DNA of 64,000 nucleotides from the NCBI RefSeq assembly GCF_902809855.1, contig NZ_CADDWJ010000004.1, forward strand, positions 113,898 to 177,897, read 5' to 3'. How positions within the stretch are numbered: the first letter of the stretch is position 1; each line of letters starts with the position of its first letter. Under the pieces are notes generated by a model that was not told the origin of the DNA, ran no database searches, and saw only the letters and a list, made by a program, of their open reading frames with translations. Of this stretch, positions 56,514 through 64,000 are shown piece by piece. A program made the translations under genes and the position numbers. The stretch is from Acinetobacter sp. Marseille-Q1618 (GTDB lineage Bacteria > Pseudomonadota > Gammaproteobacteria > Pseudomonadales > Moraxellaceae).

Positions 56514-57002
56514 TGTGAGGTTGAATTTCCATTATGTGAGGTTGAATTTCCATTATGTGAGGTTGAATTTCGTGTTTAATAACAGTATGTTAGATTCACT
56601 GTGAGGTTGAATTTCAAATGTGTGAGATTAAATAACTTATATGTGAGGTTTTATTTCAATGGTATGCTAATTAATTATATTTATATAAATCATTTTGTTA
56701 GGTTCGTAGTGTGATATTTAATTTCAAAGTCTATGACTTAACTGTGAGGTTTAAATTCATAGCCTGTGGATAAGCTGGTTGTGGTAAAATAAATTTATTA
56801 AGATTTATAAAATATTTTATTTATAATTATATATTTATTTTTAATTTATATATCTAGTAATGGCAGGTATCTTCTGGATTTTGCCTAAAAATTAGAAAGT
56901 TTCAATACATAAAAATTGGCTGAAATTTGAAATAACATATTATTATATTCATTATTTCTAGAATTTACATGTACTTAAATTCTTAATGTGAGGTTTAATT
57001 TC
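56514..57002 (+). repeat. Plasmid iterons (nine copies, consensus TGTGAGGTTGAATTTC)
   Basis: Starts at 56514, 56535, 56556, 56600, 56621, 56642, 56710, 56743 and 56987. The first three and the next three are each spaced exactly 21 bases (two helical turns). Copies at 56514, 56535, 56556 and 56600 are perfect; 56621 (TGTGAGATTAAATAAC) is the weakest. All face the same way. Such direct repeats are the Rep binding sites of Rep_3-type origins. Confidence 0.92.
56765..56773 (-). promoter_or_regulatory. Perfect DnaA box
   Basis: TGTGGATAA, the exact complement of TTATCCACA. It lies just after the iteron at 56743 and just before an AT-rich stretch, the classic layout of an iteron origin. Confidence 0.85.
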
Positions 57003-57169
57003 AAGCGGTTAAAACTTTTAGGGAGTTTTACTAAAAAATTAATGAATTTCTTAACCAATCAGATACTTAATATTTGTCTGGTAATAAGGAATTATGGTAT
57101 ATTTGAAAATAGATTAGGTCTAAATATTTAGGTTAACATTAACTGCTACCATACTAAAGGAGTGATAAT

Positions 57170-57763
57170 ATGGCTAATATGATTGCTAACGCTATTCCGT
57201 CCTTAGCATGGGGAGATAATAACGATAATTTTCAAGAGCAATTATCTTTATTTCAGCCAGTTAATGAGGTAGTCACTAAACCATCAACACACAAATTGAA
57301 AATCTTAAATTGGTTGAATGAAAATGATAATTCAAAGCTTATTTTTGAAGAAAATCATTGTCGATTTACCATTGATTTTAATGCTAAGAAACAAGATAAA
57401 GAGTTTTTTGATTTAATCATAAATTATCTGCAAGGTTTGCACAGCAATCGAATCAATCTTCCTTCATTTGATGAGCTTTTAGATCATACTGTAAATGCTT
57501 CAGAATTATGTGAGGTATTGAATGTTTCTATTGATCAATTTGAAAAGAACATGAAAAGATTGGCAGGAGTTTCATTGTCTGTACAACAAGATAAAGTAAT
57601 TCTCAATCCGAAAACTGGAAATCAACATTTCAGGCTAGATCGATTGTTTTCAACAAATTTATTGTCAGAATATGTGAGCTTTAAAGTTGATGAAACAATT
57701 TACTATAGTTTTAATTACGCCCCTTACTTTGAAATGTATTTTCAAAAAAAGTTAGTGTCATAG
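57170..57763 (+). CDS. 197-aa protein between the origin and rep
   Basis: Not recognised. Soluble, mixed alpha/beta, with a helical segment that looks like a winged-helix or helix-turn-helix (NASELCEVLNVSIDQFEKNM, about 122-141). Position between iterons and rep suggests a replication or copy-control accessory protein. AAGGAG precedes the ATG. A hairpin terminator follows before rep. Confidence 0.55.
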   Translation: MANMIANAIPSLAWGDNNDNFQEQLSLFQPVNEVVTKPSTHKLKILNWLNENDNSKLIFEENHCRFTIDFNAKKQDKEFFDLIINYLQGLHSNRINLPSFDELLDHTVNASELCEVLNVSIDQFEKNMKRLAGVSLSVQQDKVILNPKTGNQHFRLDRLFSTNLLSEYVSFKVDETIYYSFNYAPYFEMYFQKKLVS

Positions 57764-57785
57764 TTTATATTTCAATCAATTTAGG

Positions 57786-57812
57786 GAGGAATTTATGTTC
57801 CTCCTTTTTTTA
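57786..57812 (+). terminator. Terminator between the 197-aa gene and rep
   Basis: GGAGGAA, loop TTTATG, TTCCTCC, T7. Seven-pair stem; separates rep from upstream transcription, so rep must have its own promoter. Confidence 0.75.
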
Positions 57813-57813
57813 T

Positions 57814-57840
57814 GTGAGTAAATTATGTTTTTTCTCACAG
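57814..57840. promoter_or_regulatory. Inverted half-iterons upstream of rep
   Basis: TGTGAG at 57814-57819 and CTCACA at 57835-57840, 15 bases apart and 42 bases before the rep ATG. TGTGAG is the first part of the iteron. Rep dimers of iteron plasmids commonly bind inverted half-iterons to repress their own gene. Confidence 0.75.
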
Positions 57841-57881
57841 TTTATGATATAAACAATATAAATCATCAAAATTAAGAGTTA

Positions 57882-59612
57882 ATGATGAATCACTCAGGTT
57901 TAGCAGAGAACCTAACAGAGTATGTATCTGCTAGTAATATTGACATTTGTGATCCGATCAATGCGACAGATCATCATGATTTATTGAATTTTAAAATTTC
58001 AAATGAATTTACTTTGCCTGTATCCCTGATTCATGTCACCAATTCAATTACGCTTTTTGAACATAAGATCTGGCTATGCTTATTGAGTCATGCTATTGAT
58101 ATTATTAAACAATTAAAAAAATCAAATAATTTAAATGAAACTAATCTAGTGTTTTCAATTCCACTTGATGTTTTAATATATAAAGTTAATTCTAAGAACA
58201 GACTAAAATTTATTATTGAACAGCTAAAGACTTTAAAAACAGTAGATATTCAAATCGACTTGTTTAATAAACAAGGTCTAAAATCATTAACGTCTCATTT
58301 TAATTTTATTAGTGACTTTTCAATTGTGACTAATAATGATGTTCTTGATACCGATGCTGATCTGGAAAAAGATTCAAGAATAAGAAGAAATTATGAAAAT
58401 GTAAGTATTGTATATACGTTACCTAAGTTCTTTACAAGTATCATTTTAGAAAGTTTATCAATTGAAGAACTTACACATCTATTTTCATGGACAAAGCTAA
58501 CTTCATTATCTAATTCCGGTGGTAAAAGAGGAAATAGACTTGAGAATTTATTCTATTGTTTACTAGATACTTTTGAAGAAGAAGTGAAGATTGAATGGTC
58601 ACTATTTAAAGCCTATTTAGGATTTGCTGATTCAGAACTTGAAGATAGATACTTACTGCGAGATTCAATTAAACCCGCGATAAAAAGCTTTAATAACAAT
58701 GATGTAATGTCATATTCGATCGATTATGAATTTATTCGTGGTGCTAGACAAAAAATTGAGTTTATTGTTATTACGAAAGTAGTTAAAAAGTCGAACAATA
58801 AAGAAGAAGCAATCCAATGGTCAAAAATTCTAGACACAAACTTTGATTACGATTACCGCAAAATGTTGGTTAAAAACATTTTACCGAATTCCAATATAGA
58901 TGCTTTATCCAAGAGAAATTTTGAAGTTATTCTTGAGAAAATTAGCAGCTATAGTGACTATCTTAAGAAGACGAAGAAACCAATTAATTTTAATGGTATG
59001 TGTCGCAAAGCATTCACTGAAAGATGGGGTATTGAGCCTAGTGAGTCTCAAGGATCAACGATTATCGGTGATGAAAAAGTAGCTAAAGCACTCAAAGGTG
59101 CAGCGCTAACGTTAGACCAAGCTAATGCGGTTGGATCTAACACAGAAGTAGGCACTCATTCAAATGTTGAAGCATTTGCACAAAGTTTTAGTAATGATCC
59201 TTTGAAAAGAATAAGTACTACTATATCAACCTTGTTAAACTCTTTATCGATACCTAATAATAGTATTTTAAAAAATGTAAAAGAAGATAACTTACGTCTT
59301 CTACAATCTGAATATCAAAGAATTTACTTGAGGTATCAAAATACGCCACAGCAATTTATTAATGATAAAACAGAGAGTTTGATCAGATCAATATTTTATG
59401 ATGCTAATTTAAAAGAGTTATCTAAAGTAAATAGGATTTCATTTAATTTTATTTTGACTGTTTTGATAGCAATGCCCTTGTATTCACAACTTATCGTAAA
59501 AGATTTAAACTATTACGACACTGAATTTAAGATATTGGTGAATGATGCAGATATTTTGAATTTAATTATTCAGGATGTTTTATCGATTTTAAAAAATATG
59601 CATAATGATTGA
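57882..59612 (+). CDS. rep: Rep_3-type plasmid replication initiator
   Basis: The 576 residues carry two winged-helix-type regions in the centre. WH1-like: LPVSLIHVTNSITLFEHKIW. WH2-like: GNRLENLFYCLLDTFEEEVK, then WSLFKAYLGFADSELEDRYL, DSIKPAIKSFN and a GARQKIEFIVI strand. This is the order in RepB/RepE-type (Rep_3) initiators, which bind iterons and melt the origin. It is longer than usual (about 300-350) because of a C-terminal extension of about 230 residues of unknown role. Iterons, DnaA box and half-iteron operator upstream fit the call. Confidence 0.8.
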   Translation: MMNHSGLAENLTEYVSASNIDICDPINATDHHDLLNFKISNEFTLPVSLIHVTNSITLFEHKIWLCLLSHAIDIIKQLKKSNNLNETNLVFSIPLDVLIYKVNSKNRLKFIIEQLKTLKTVDIQIDLFNKQGLKSLTSHFNFISDFSIVTNNDVLDTDADLEKDSRIRRNYENVSIVYTLPKFFTSIILESLSIEELTHLFSWTKLTSLSNSGGKRGNRLENLFYCLLDTFEEEVKIEWSLFKAYLGFADSELEDRYLLRDSIKPAIKSFNNNDVMSYSIDYEFIRGARQKIEFIVITKVVKKSNNKEEAIQWSKILDTNFDYDYRKMLVKNILPNSNIDALSKRNFEVILEKISSYSDYLKKTKKPINFNGMCRKAFTERWGIEPSESQGSTIIGDEKVAKALKGAALTLDQANAVGSNTEVGTHSNVEAFAQSFSNDPLKRISTTISTLLNSLSIPNNSILKNVKEDNLRLLQSEYQRIYLRYQNTPQQFINDKTESLIRSIFYDANLKELSKVNRISFNFILTVLIAMPLYSQLIVKDLNYYDTEFKILVNDADILNLIIQDVLSILKNMHND

Positions 59613-59663
59613 TTTACTAACTAAATTCATTGTTTAATTTACAAACTTTTTTGAGTATAGAAC

Positions 59664-60702
59664 GGCTTTGTTGCATAAAGATTTAAAAGATAATACTTCT
59701 CCAATTAACTCAAATTTAAGGCATAACTTGGGTATGTGGTCGACCTAATTCCGTAAATCTGTTGAGGACTGCTACACGTGCATGAATCTCATTGACTTGG
59801 CTTTGAAAGTTTCTCGAACTGAGTTTATCCCCTAATAATTTTATGCAATGCATCTTGGTTTCGACCAAACTTCGGCGATGATAGCCTGACCATTTTTTCC
59901 ATAGTGTCCTACCTAAACGTTTAACTGTCCGAAGTAATTCATTTCGCTCTAGCGAGCTGGTCTTTGTATCTTTCCAAGGTTTCGCATTTATTCTTGGTGG
60001 AATCACTGCATGCGCTTGTCGGTCTGCGATGATCTGACGGCATTGCTTGGTGTCATAAGCCCCATCAGTATAGACGGAGTCAATCTGTTCTTCTTGTGGA
60101 ATCTGATCCAGTAAATCACCAAGCACCTGTGAATCACTCACATTGTTGGTTGTGAGCTGAATAGCGCGTATTTGAAGGGTTTCAGCATTGATACCAATAT
60201 GTAATTTACGCCATTGGCGACGATATTCAGGCTGATGTTTTTTACGTTTCCATTCCCCTTCACCTAAAAACTTTAAGCCAGTAGAATCAACGAGTAGATG
60301 GAGACCATTACTGCTTTTTTGATAGTTAATTGCAATATCAATATGCTTTTGTCTTCTACAAATAGTGGAATAATCTGGGGCTGTCCAATCTAATCTACAA
60401 AGATGAATAAGACTTTGAACAAAGCCTGTGACCATACGTAAAGACAGACGGAATAGAGATTTAATCATCAGACAGCATTGGATATTAACATCAGAATAGG
60501 TTTGATTTCGACCATGTTTGCCTTTTGGTTGAGCGTCCCATTGAGTTTTGGGATCAAACCAAATAGAGATATTTCCTCGATTTATTAATGCTCTGTTATA
60601 AGAAGACCAATTGGTTGTACGATAGATTTTAGGTGTGGGCTTATTCATTTGAGAATTATAATTTTGAATAACCTTTTAACGGTAGGTTTATGCAACAAAG
60701 CC
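59664..60702 (-). mobile_element. IS5-family insertion sequence, copy 2 (inverted)
   Basis: 1039 bases with the same 16-base ends as copy 1: GGCTTTGTTGCATAAA at 59664-59679 and its complement at 60687-60702. It lies on the opposite strand to the copy at 12357. It interrupts the 3' end of the GNAT toxin gene. The flanks (GAAC left, ACTT right) do not show a clear long target duplication. Confidence 0.92.
59716..60648 (-). CDS. IS5-family transposase, copy 2
   Basis: 310 residues, identical in protein sequence to the copy at 12411-13343, with the same three catalytic blocks (LLVDSTGLKF, YTDGAYDTK, RRSLVETKMHC). Identity between copies points to recent transposition. Full length and presumably active. 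It could supply transposase for the whole segment between the two copies. Confidence 0.9.
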   Translation of the reverse strand: MNKPTPKIYRTTNWSSYNRALINRGNISIWFDPKTQWDAQPKGKHGRNQTYSDVNIQCCLMIKSLFRLSLRMVTGFVQSLIHLCRLDWTAPDYSTICRRQKHIDIAINYQKSSNGLHLLVDSTGLKFLGEGEWKRKKHQPEYRRQWRKLHIGINAETLQIRAIQLTTNNVSDSQVLGDLLDQIPQEEQIDSVYTDGAYDTKQCRQIIADRQAHAVIPPRINAKPWKDTKTSSLERNELLRTVKRLGRTLWKKWSGYHRRSLVETKMHCIKLLGDKLSSRNFQSQVNEIHARVAVLNRFTELGRPHTQVMP

Positions 60703-61145
60703 ACTTTGTTGTAGAAATTCATTGCATCGTCATCCAATACATCTATCACTACACCAATTGTAGGTGGACCTTTGAGATGAATTGAATAAGCCGTTCTTAA
60801 GGCATGTACCAACGTCTTAATACCTGGTTGTTTATTTTGATGATTGATTGAAACTGCTAACCTTGCAAGTAGAACAATTGGAATCGGATAGGAAGGTACA
60901 GATTTAGATTGTTTTGGTAAAGATTCGCGAGTTACTGAAATTGATGCTAAAGTGAAATAAGCAGCAATTTCAGCTTTCTTATCATTCGGTTGGCAAGGTG
61001 AAATCCATGTACGGCTTAATCCAAGTATATTATTTTTAACAGCAAATCGACTCAGATATTCATTCAGGCTTTGCTTACCGCAATCAATTTTTTTTAAATT
61101 ATGGATCGATGCATCAGAAACTTCAAAACTCGTTCCTATTAGCAA
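60645..61145 (-). pseudogene. GNAT acetyltransferase toxin (TacT/AtaT type), 3' end removed by the IS
   Basis: It starts MLIGTSFEVSDASIHNLKKI and carries GNAT blocks AEIAAYFTLASISVTRESLP, then PIPIVLLARLAVSIN and the acetyl-CoA loop region. It ends in FYNK at 60703, the expected start of the last strand (FYxKxGF); the following 19 residues are encoded by the IS end. TacT-type toxins acetylate charged tRNAs. Loss of the last 15-20 residues probably removes activity. The start lies two bases after the antitoxin stop. Confidence 0.8.
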
Positions 61146-61147
61146 TA

Positions 61148-61426
61148 TTACAAACCTTCTTTATCAAGAAGTTGGGCAGTCTGTTTCAGTCGGTCTGGAA
61201 CACTTTGCTGTGTATTGCAAGCTTTCAGAAAACGATCAAATTGTTCATTTGTCAATTGAATAGTTGCCTGTTCTCTTAATGTTTGAGGTGCATTTTCATG
61301 AATTAAACGAACAATATATTCTGTTACTGAAGAACAACCAGATGCAGCAGCAGCCCTTTGAGCCAACTCTTTTGTGGAAGCATAAACTCGCAGATCTATA
61401 CGATCACGTTCTAAATGGATTTCCAT
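61148..61426 (-). CDS. DUF1778 antitoxin (TacA/AtaR type)
   Basis: The 92 residues have a ribbon-helix-helix start (DRIDLRVYASTKELAQRAAA) and the DUF1778 end QLTNEQFDRFLKACNTQQSV with a leucine-rich tail. It binds and neutralises a GNAT toxin and represses the operon. Its toxin partner is truncated by an insertion sequence, so it may now act alone, possibly as an anti-addiction factor against a related toxin. Confidence 0.88.
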   Translation of the reverse strand: MEIHLERDRIDLRVYASTKELAQRAAAASGCSSVTEYIVRLIHENAPQTLREQATIQLTNEQFDRFLKACNTQQSVPDRLKQTAQLLDKEGL

Positions 61427-61850
61427 TTAAGATCTCCTTCATTAGATGGATTATTACACCATGTACAGAAATAATCCGTACAGAGTGTTTGGATAATATT
61501 CAGTTATTGGACAATCTTTCAACCAATGGAAATTAGCATTACTAATCAAATAATTACAAATTTTAGTACATTAATTAATGTACCGCATTTAGATAATAGA
61601 TTATTATTTTGGAACTATTTAGTTATGAGTGGTTTATTGAAGTAATCATGTAATAAGAACTCTGAAGCGCCTATTTTATATAAATTATTAAGAATTTATT
61701 ATGTGTTAACTTGTATGGGTTACTTATTATCTGTAACTTTTTCTTAGAGAAGTTGAATTTAATATTTGTTTAAGCTGTTTCAAATTAAAACATAAGGTAT
61801 AATAGTCATCAATTTTATAAAAATTGATAGTTTATAAATAGGTAAGAATT
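61427..61850. other. 424-base gene-free divergent region
   Basis: AT-rich, no coding frame. A TATAAT at 61798-61803 lies 47 bases before the ATG at 61851 and is the likely -10 of that gene. AGATCTCC at 61431-61438 (GGAGAT on the minus strand) is the ribosome binding site of the antitoxin gene. Short inverted stretches occur but none clear enough to call. Confidence 0.45.
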
Positions 61851-62762
61851 ATGAATATGAAAAAAATTAAACTATCTGGTATTCCAGGTTCACTTCATTT
61901 AAATAAAAAAAACCAATACTTTGCCGCACTTTATTTTGATGAACCGATCTTTACAATTCATGACTACGAAACTGGAAAAGCTAAAGCAGAATTTGAAGTA
62001 AAATTCTTGACGCCTTATACGAATATTGTTGCATCTAATGATTATTATTTAGCTTTTTTAAGTGATGTATATACAATAACAATTATTGAGACTAAAAATT
62101 TTACAATACTTAAAGAAATTGAGCTTGAAAATGCTGGACTTGTTAGATTTATTCAATTTAAAGAAAATAAGTTATATGTTTTTACTGGTTTAAGCCGAAT
62201 GAGAGACAAACGATTTAACAGAGACACGTTTATAATTGATCTAAATACATTCGATGTCGAAGATTTATACAGTGAAAAAATTATTATAAATTGTACAAGT
62301 GTAGGTAATGAATTATTAGTTATTGCTGATAACTATAACAAAAAAATAGGAAATACACCTCTTATTAACTTGAACAATAGAACGCAAACGACATCTCTTA
62401 TCAACTTTAATTCAAAAAATAGTGTAGATGTGAATATAGTAGTAGATAAGATTATTTTTTTAAAACATTTTCAAGGAACTCAAAGTATATTTGCAGTTTT
62501 TGAGGTAAATAATTCACCATCGAAATTAATTGAAATTGATCATAATTTGAATATAAAGGAGATTGACTCAGCTTCCAGTATTGTCGGGGGCTATATTGGA
62601 GAAAATCAAAAAATTTTACTTACTTATGATAAAAAATATTATATAAATGATGGTATAGAAAATAAAAAATTAGATTTTAATGTAGTTACTGGAGCCTTTG
62701 ATTCTAATGAAGAATATTTTTGCTTTGGTGCAGATAAATTTGCAGTATTTGTAAAAATTTAA
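61851..62762 (+). CDS. 303-aa protein, probably a beta-propeller-like fold
   Basis: Not recognised as a family. The sequence repeats short beta-strand units: NQYFAALYFDEPIFTIHDY, then DYYLAFLSDVYTITIIETK, then ENKLYVFTGLS and NELLVIADNY, roughly every 40-45 residues, as in WD40-like propellers. No signal peptide. It ends 18 bases before the lipase-like gene and points the same way, so it may be its partner, chaperone or immunity protein; that is inference from position. Confidence 0.5.
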   Translation: MNMKKIKLSGIPGSLHLNKKNQYFAALYFDEPIFTIHDYETGKAKAEFEVKFLTPYTNIVASNDYYLAFLSDVYTITIIETKNFTILKEIELENAGLVRFIQFKENKLYVFTGLSRMRDKRFNRDTFIIDLNTFDVEDLYSEKIIINCTSVGNELLVIADNYNKKIGNTPLINLNNRTQTTSLINFNSKNSVDVNIVVDKIIFLKHFQGTQSIFAVFEVNNSPSKLIEIDHNLNIKEIDSASSIVGGYIGENQKILLTYDKKYYINDGIENKKLDFNVVTGAFDSNEEYFCFGADKFAVFVKI

Positions 62763-62780
62763 AAATAAAATGAGAATACT

Positions 62781-64000
62781 ATGTCTAATATTAATCAGGC
62801 TTTGGCAGCAAGTTTAGCCTCCTATACTGCGTTAAAAAGTGCAGAAAATATTCCAGAAAAAATAAATAATTTTCAGTTAATTTCTACAATTTTTAATGAA
62901 CAAAGTCACTTTGGTGCAGTATCTTATTACAATGAAAATGATAAAACCTTAATGATGGCATTCCGCGGGAGTGTAACTTATAAGGATTGGCTGATTAATA
63001 ATCCCCAAATTCTTACAGAAACTCTACTAGGTAGCCCCATAGAGACTTTAGCTGATCAACATGCAAAACAATATGCTGACTCGCTTTTAAAGGAATGTAA
63101 TAAAAATGATATAAGAATCGAAAAGGTATTGACTGTAGGACACTCAAAAGGTGGACGTGAAGCAATGGCTGTTCTGATGCATATTCAAGATCAAAATATA
63201 GAGTTGCAATGTAGAGCATTAACTTTTAATGCTGCTCCTTTAAAGTATAAAGGGCAGAATCAATACGATCATGTCAATTTAAGGCTCTCTGGAGGGACTA
63301 AATTTAGTACTGATTTGGTTGCAAGTGTAGGGGGGCATTTAGGCTCTAATTTTACAATAAAAACTGAAAAAGTTAAAAATTTTGTAGCTGCACATTCTTT
63401 ATTAAATTTCGAACATATACAACGAGAAAACCCTAAATTTACGAGTGATCATTTAGATATTGTTTTTGAGTATATTAAAAGTGGTCAAACATATGATCAA
63501 TACAGTATTCTAGAGCACGGATTGCATAATGAGATATCTATTTTAAATGTTCAGTCACGAGAAGAATTTATCCAAAGATATGTTACCCCACAATTAGAGC
63601 ACTTGAATTTATATATTGAATCAAAAACTGAATTAGAAACTGGTCAATTACAATTGTCTCTTTCAAGCAAAGACAGTATGTATAAATATGATGCTTATCT
63701 AAGTGATGATCATGATTTAATTATATCAAAATATCCAAGTAATCGATTAAATAATGAAGAGCAAATTTCGTATATTTTTTTGAAAGAAGAAATTATACAA
63801 AATCAGATATCTTTAGATATGAATCTTAACTATACAATTCAATCACATGAATCATCTTTGACAGAGATTCAGGGTGCAACCAAAGCGAATGATATTAAAG
63901 AGAAACTCGGTTTTAATTATGACTCTAGTATTTTTCCTGATCTTCAAGATATACCGACCTACCCTAAGGGTCATGTAGTTCATCAGTATCAATCCAATCT
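62781..64000 (+). CDS. Lipase-like head fused to the zeta/Fic-like tail (runs off the window)
   Basis: The frame opens at ATG 62781 and is open to the window end (406 codons seen). Residues 1-250 form an alpha/beta-hydrolase of the lipase class 3/DUF2974 kind: AFRGS (60-64, oxyanion-like), GHSKGG (120-125, nucleophile Ser122), then FSTDLVASVGGHLG and AAHSLLNFEH, which can supply Asp and His. At residue 357 the sequence changes to ESSLTEIQGATKANDIKEKL, the same tail as in the zeta-kinase gene. It is a lipase head on the tail that carries the degenerate Fic region. The end of the tail is not visible. A secreted toxin or effector role is inferred. Confidence 0.75.
   Translation, partial: MSNINQALAASLASYTALKSAENIPEKINNFQLISTIFNEQSHFGAVSYYNENDKTLMMAFRGSVTYKDWLINNPQILTETLLGSPIETLADQHAKQYADSLLKECNKNDIRIEKVLTVGHSKGGREAMAVLMHIQDQNIELQCRALTFNAAPLKYKGQNQYDHVNLRLSGGTKFSTDLVASVGGHLGSNFTIKTEKVKNFVAAHSLLNFEHIQRENPKFTSDHLDIVFEYIKSGQTYDQYSILEHGLHNEISILNVQSREEFIQRYVTPQLEHLNLYIESKTELETGQLQLSLSSKDSMYKYDAYLSDDHDLIISKYPSNRLNNEEQISYIFLKEEIIQNQISLDMNLNYTIQSHESSLTEIQGATKANDIKEKLGFNYDSSIFPDLQDIPTYPKGHVVHQYQSN
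63847..64000 (+). repeat. Direct repeat, copy 2 (start of the shared tail)
   Basis: Matches 2312-2465 at 153 of 154 bases, in the same orientation and reading frame. The mismatch changes Ser to Gly. The repeat continues past the window edge. Confidence 0.95.

Larger units (their letters stand above)
56220..57169. other. Origin region: gene-free stretch with iterons and DnaA box
   Basis: 950 bases without genes. It holds nine iterons, a perfect DnaA box and very AT-rich segments (56780-56860 and 56930-56990) that could be the unwinding element. The divergent promoter for the 459-aa gene should lie near 56230-56300. Confidence 0.75.

Noticed and set aside
1..64000. CRISPR arrays, rRNA, tRNA, antibiotic-resistance genes
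   Set aside because: None seen on reading. The direct repeats near 56.5 kb are iterons without unique spacers of CRISPR length or cas genes.

Overview
The window looks like part of a large, low-GC conjugative plasmid from an Acinetobacter-type host (Moraxellaceae). Four things suggest this: XerC/XerD pdif sites of the Acinetobacter plasmid type, Acinetobacter-like insertion sequence remnants, a plasmid origin (iterons, a perfect DnaA box and a Rep_3-type initiator), and a ParA/ParB pair. No chromosomal housekeeping genes, rRNA or tRNA genes were seen. The host call is inference from sequence character, since no database search could be run.

Layout. 1-6.9 kb is an accessory junkyard: the first 31 codons of a type I restriction methylase (hsdM, minus strand), a decayed IS605-type tnpB, a zeta-kinase/Fic-like fusion gene with a small upstream ORF, a frameshifted IS630 transposase, scraps of EamA-transporter, aminotransferase and thiolase genes, and a cluster of 14-bp palindromes. 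7.0-11.7 kb is a set of pdif modules in alternating orientation. They carry a GntP permease with higBA, an isochorismatase-family hydrolase, and vapBC. 11.8-13.4 kb is a nest of IS4, IS3 and intact IS5-family elements, followed by a tyrosine recombinase.

16.1-25.6 kb (plus strand) is one long run of type I (Dot/Icm, IncI-like, MPF_I) type IV secretion genes: DotD/TraH, DotC/TraI, DotB/TraJ ATPase, IcmT/TraK, DotM/TrbA and a TrbB-like disulfide protein, with several unrecognised proteins between them. ParA/ParB follow. Then come a dual-domain peptidoglycan hydrolase, DotA/TraY, and a long minus-strand block (34.9-56.2 kb). That block includes an LPD1/zincin-like 1260-aa protein, three tandem TraW-like exported paralogs and a 1956-aa methyltransferase-helicase of the strawberry-notch type. 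DotE, DotG, DotH, DotI, DotL, DotO and a relaxase were not recognised here, so the rest of the transfer apparatus should lie outside the window.

56.2-59.6 kb is the replication region. Nine 16-bp iterons (several at exact 21-bp spacing) and a perfect DnaA box precede a 197-aa gene and a 576-aa Rep. An inverted half-iteron pair sits just upstream of rep and is a natural autoregulatory operator. A second copy of the IS5-family element, inverted relative to the first, follows and has cut the end off a GNAT toxin of a DUF1778-GNAT toxin-antitoxin pair.

The most unusual signal joins the two ends of the window. A lipase-like gene (62781 to the window end) switches abruptly, in frame, into the same C-terminal sequence as the zeta-kinase gene at 1669-3171 (153 of 154 nt identical). 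Two different enzymatic heads are therefore joined to one shared, degenerate-Fic tail. This is the architecture of swappable toxin or effector modules on a plasmid that also encodes a Dot/Icm-type secretion system.
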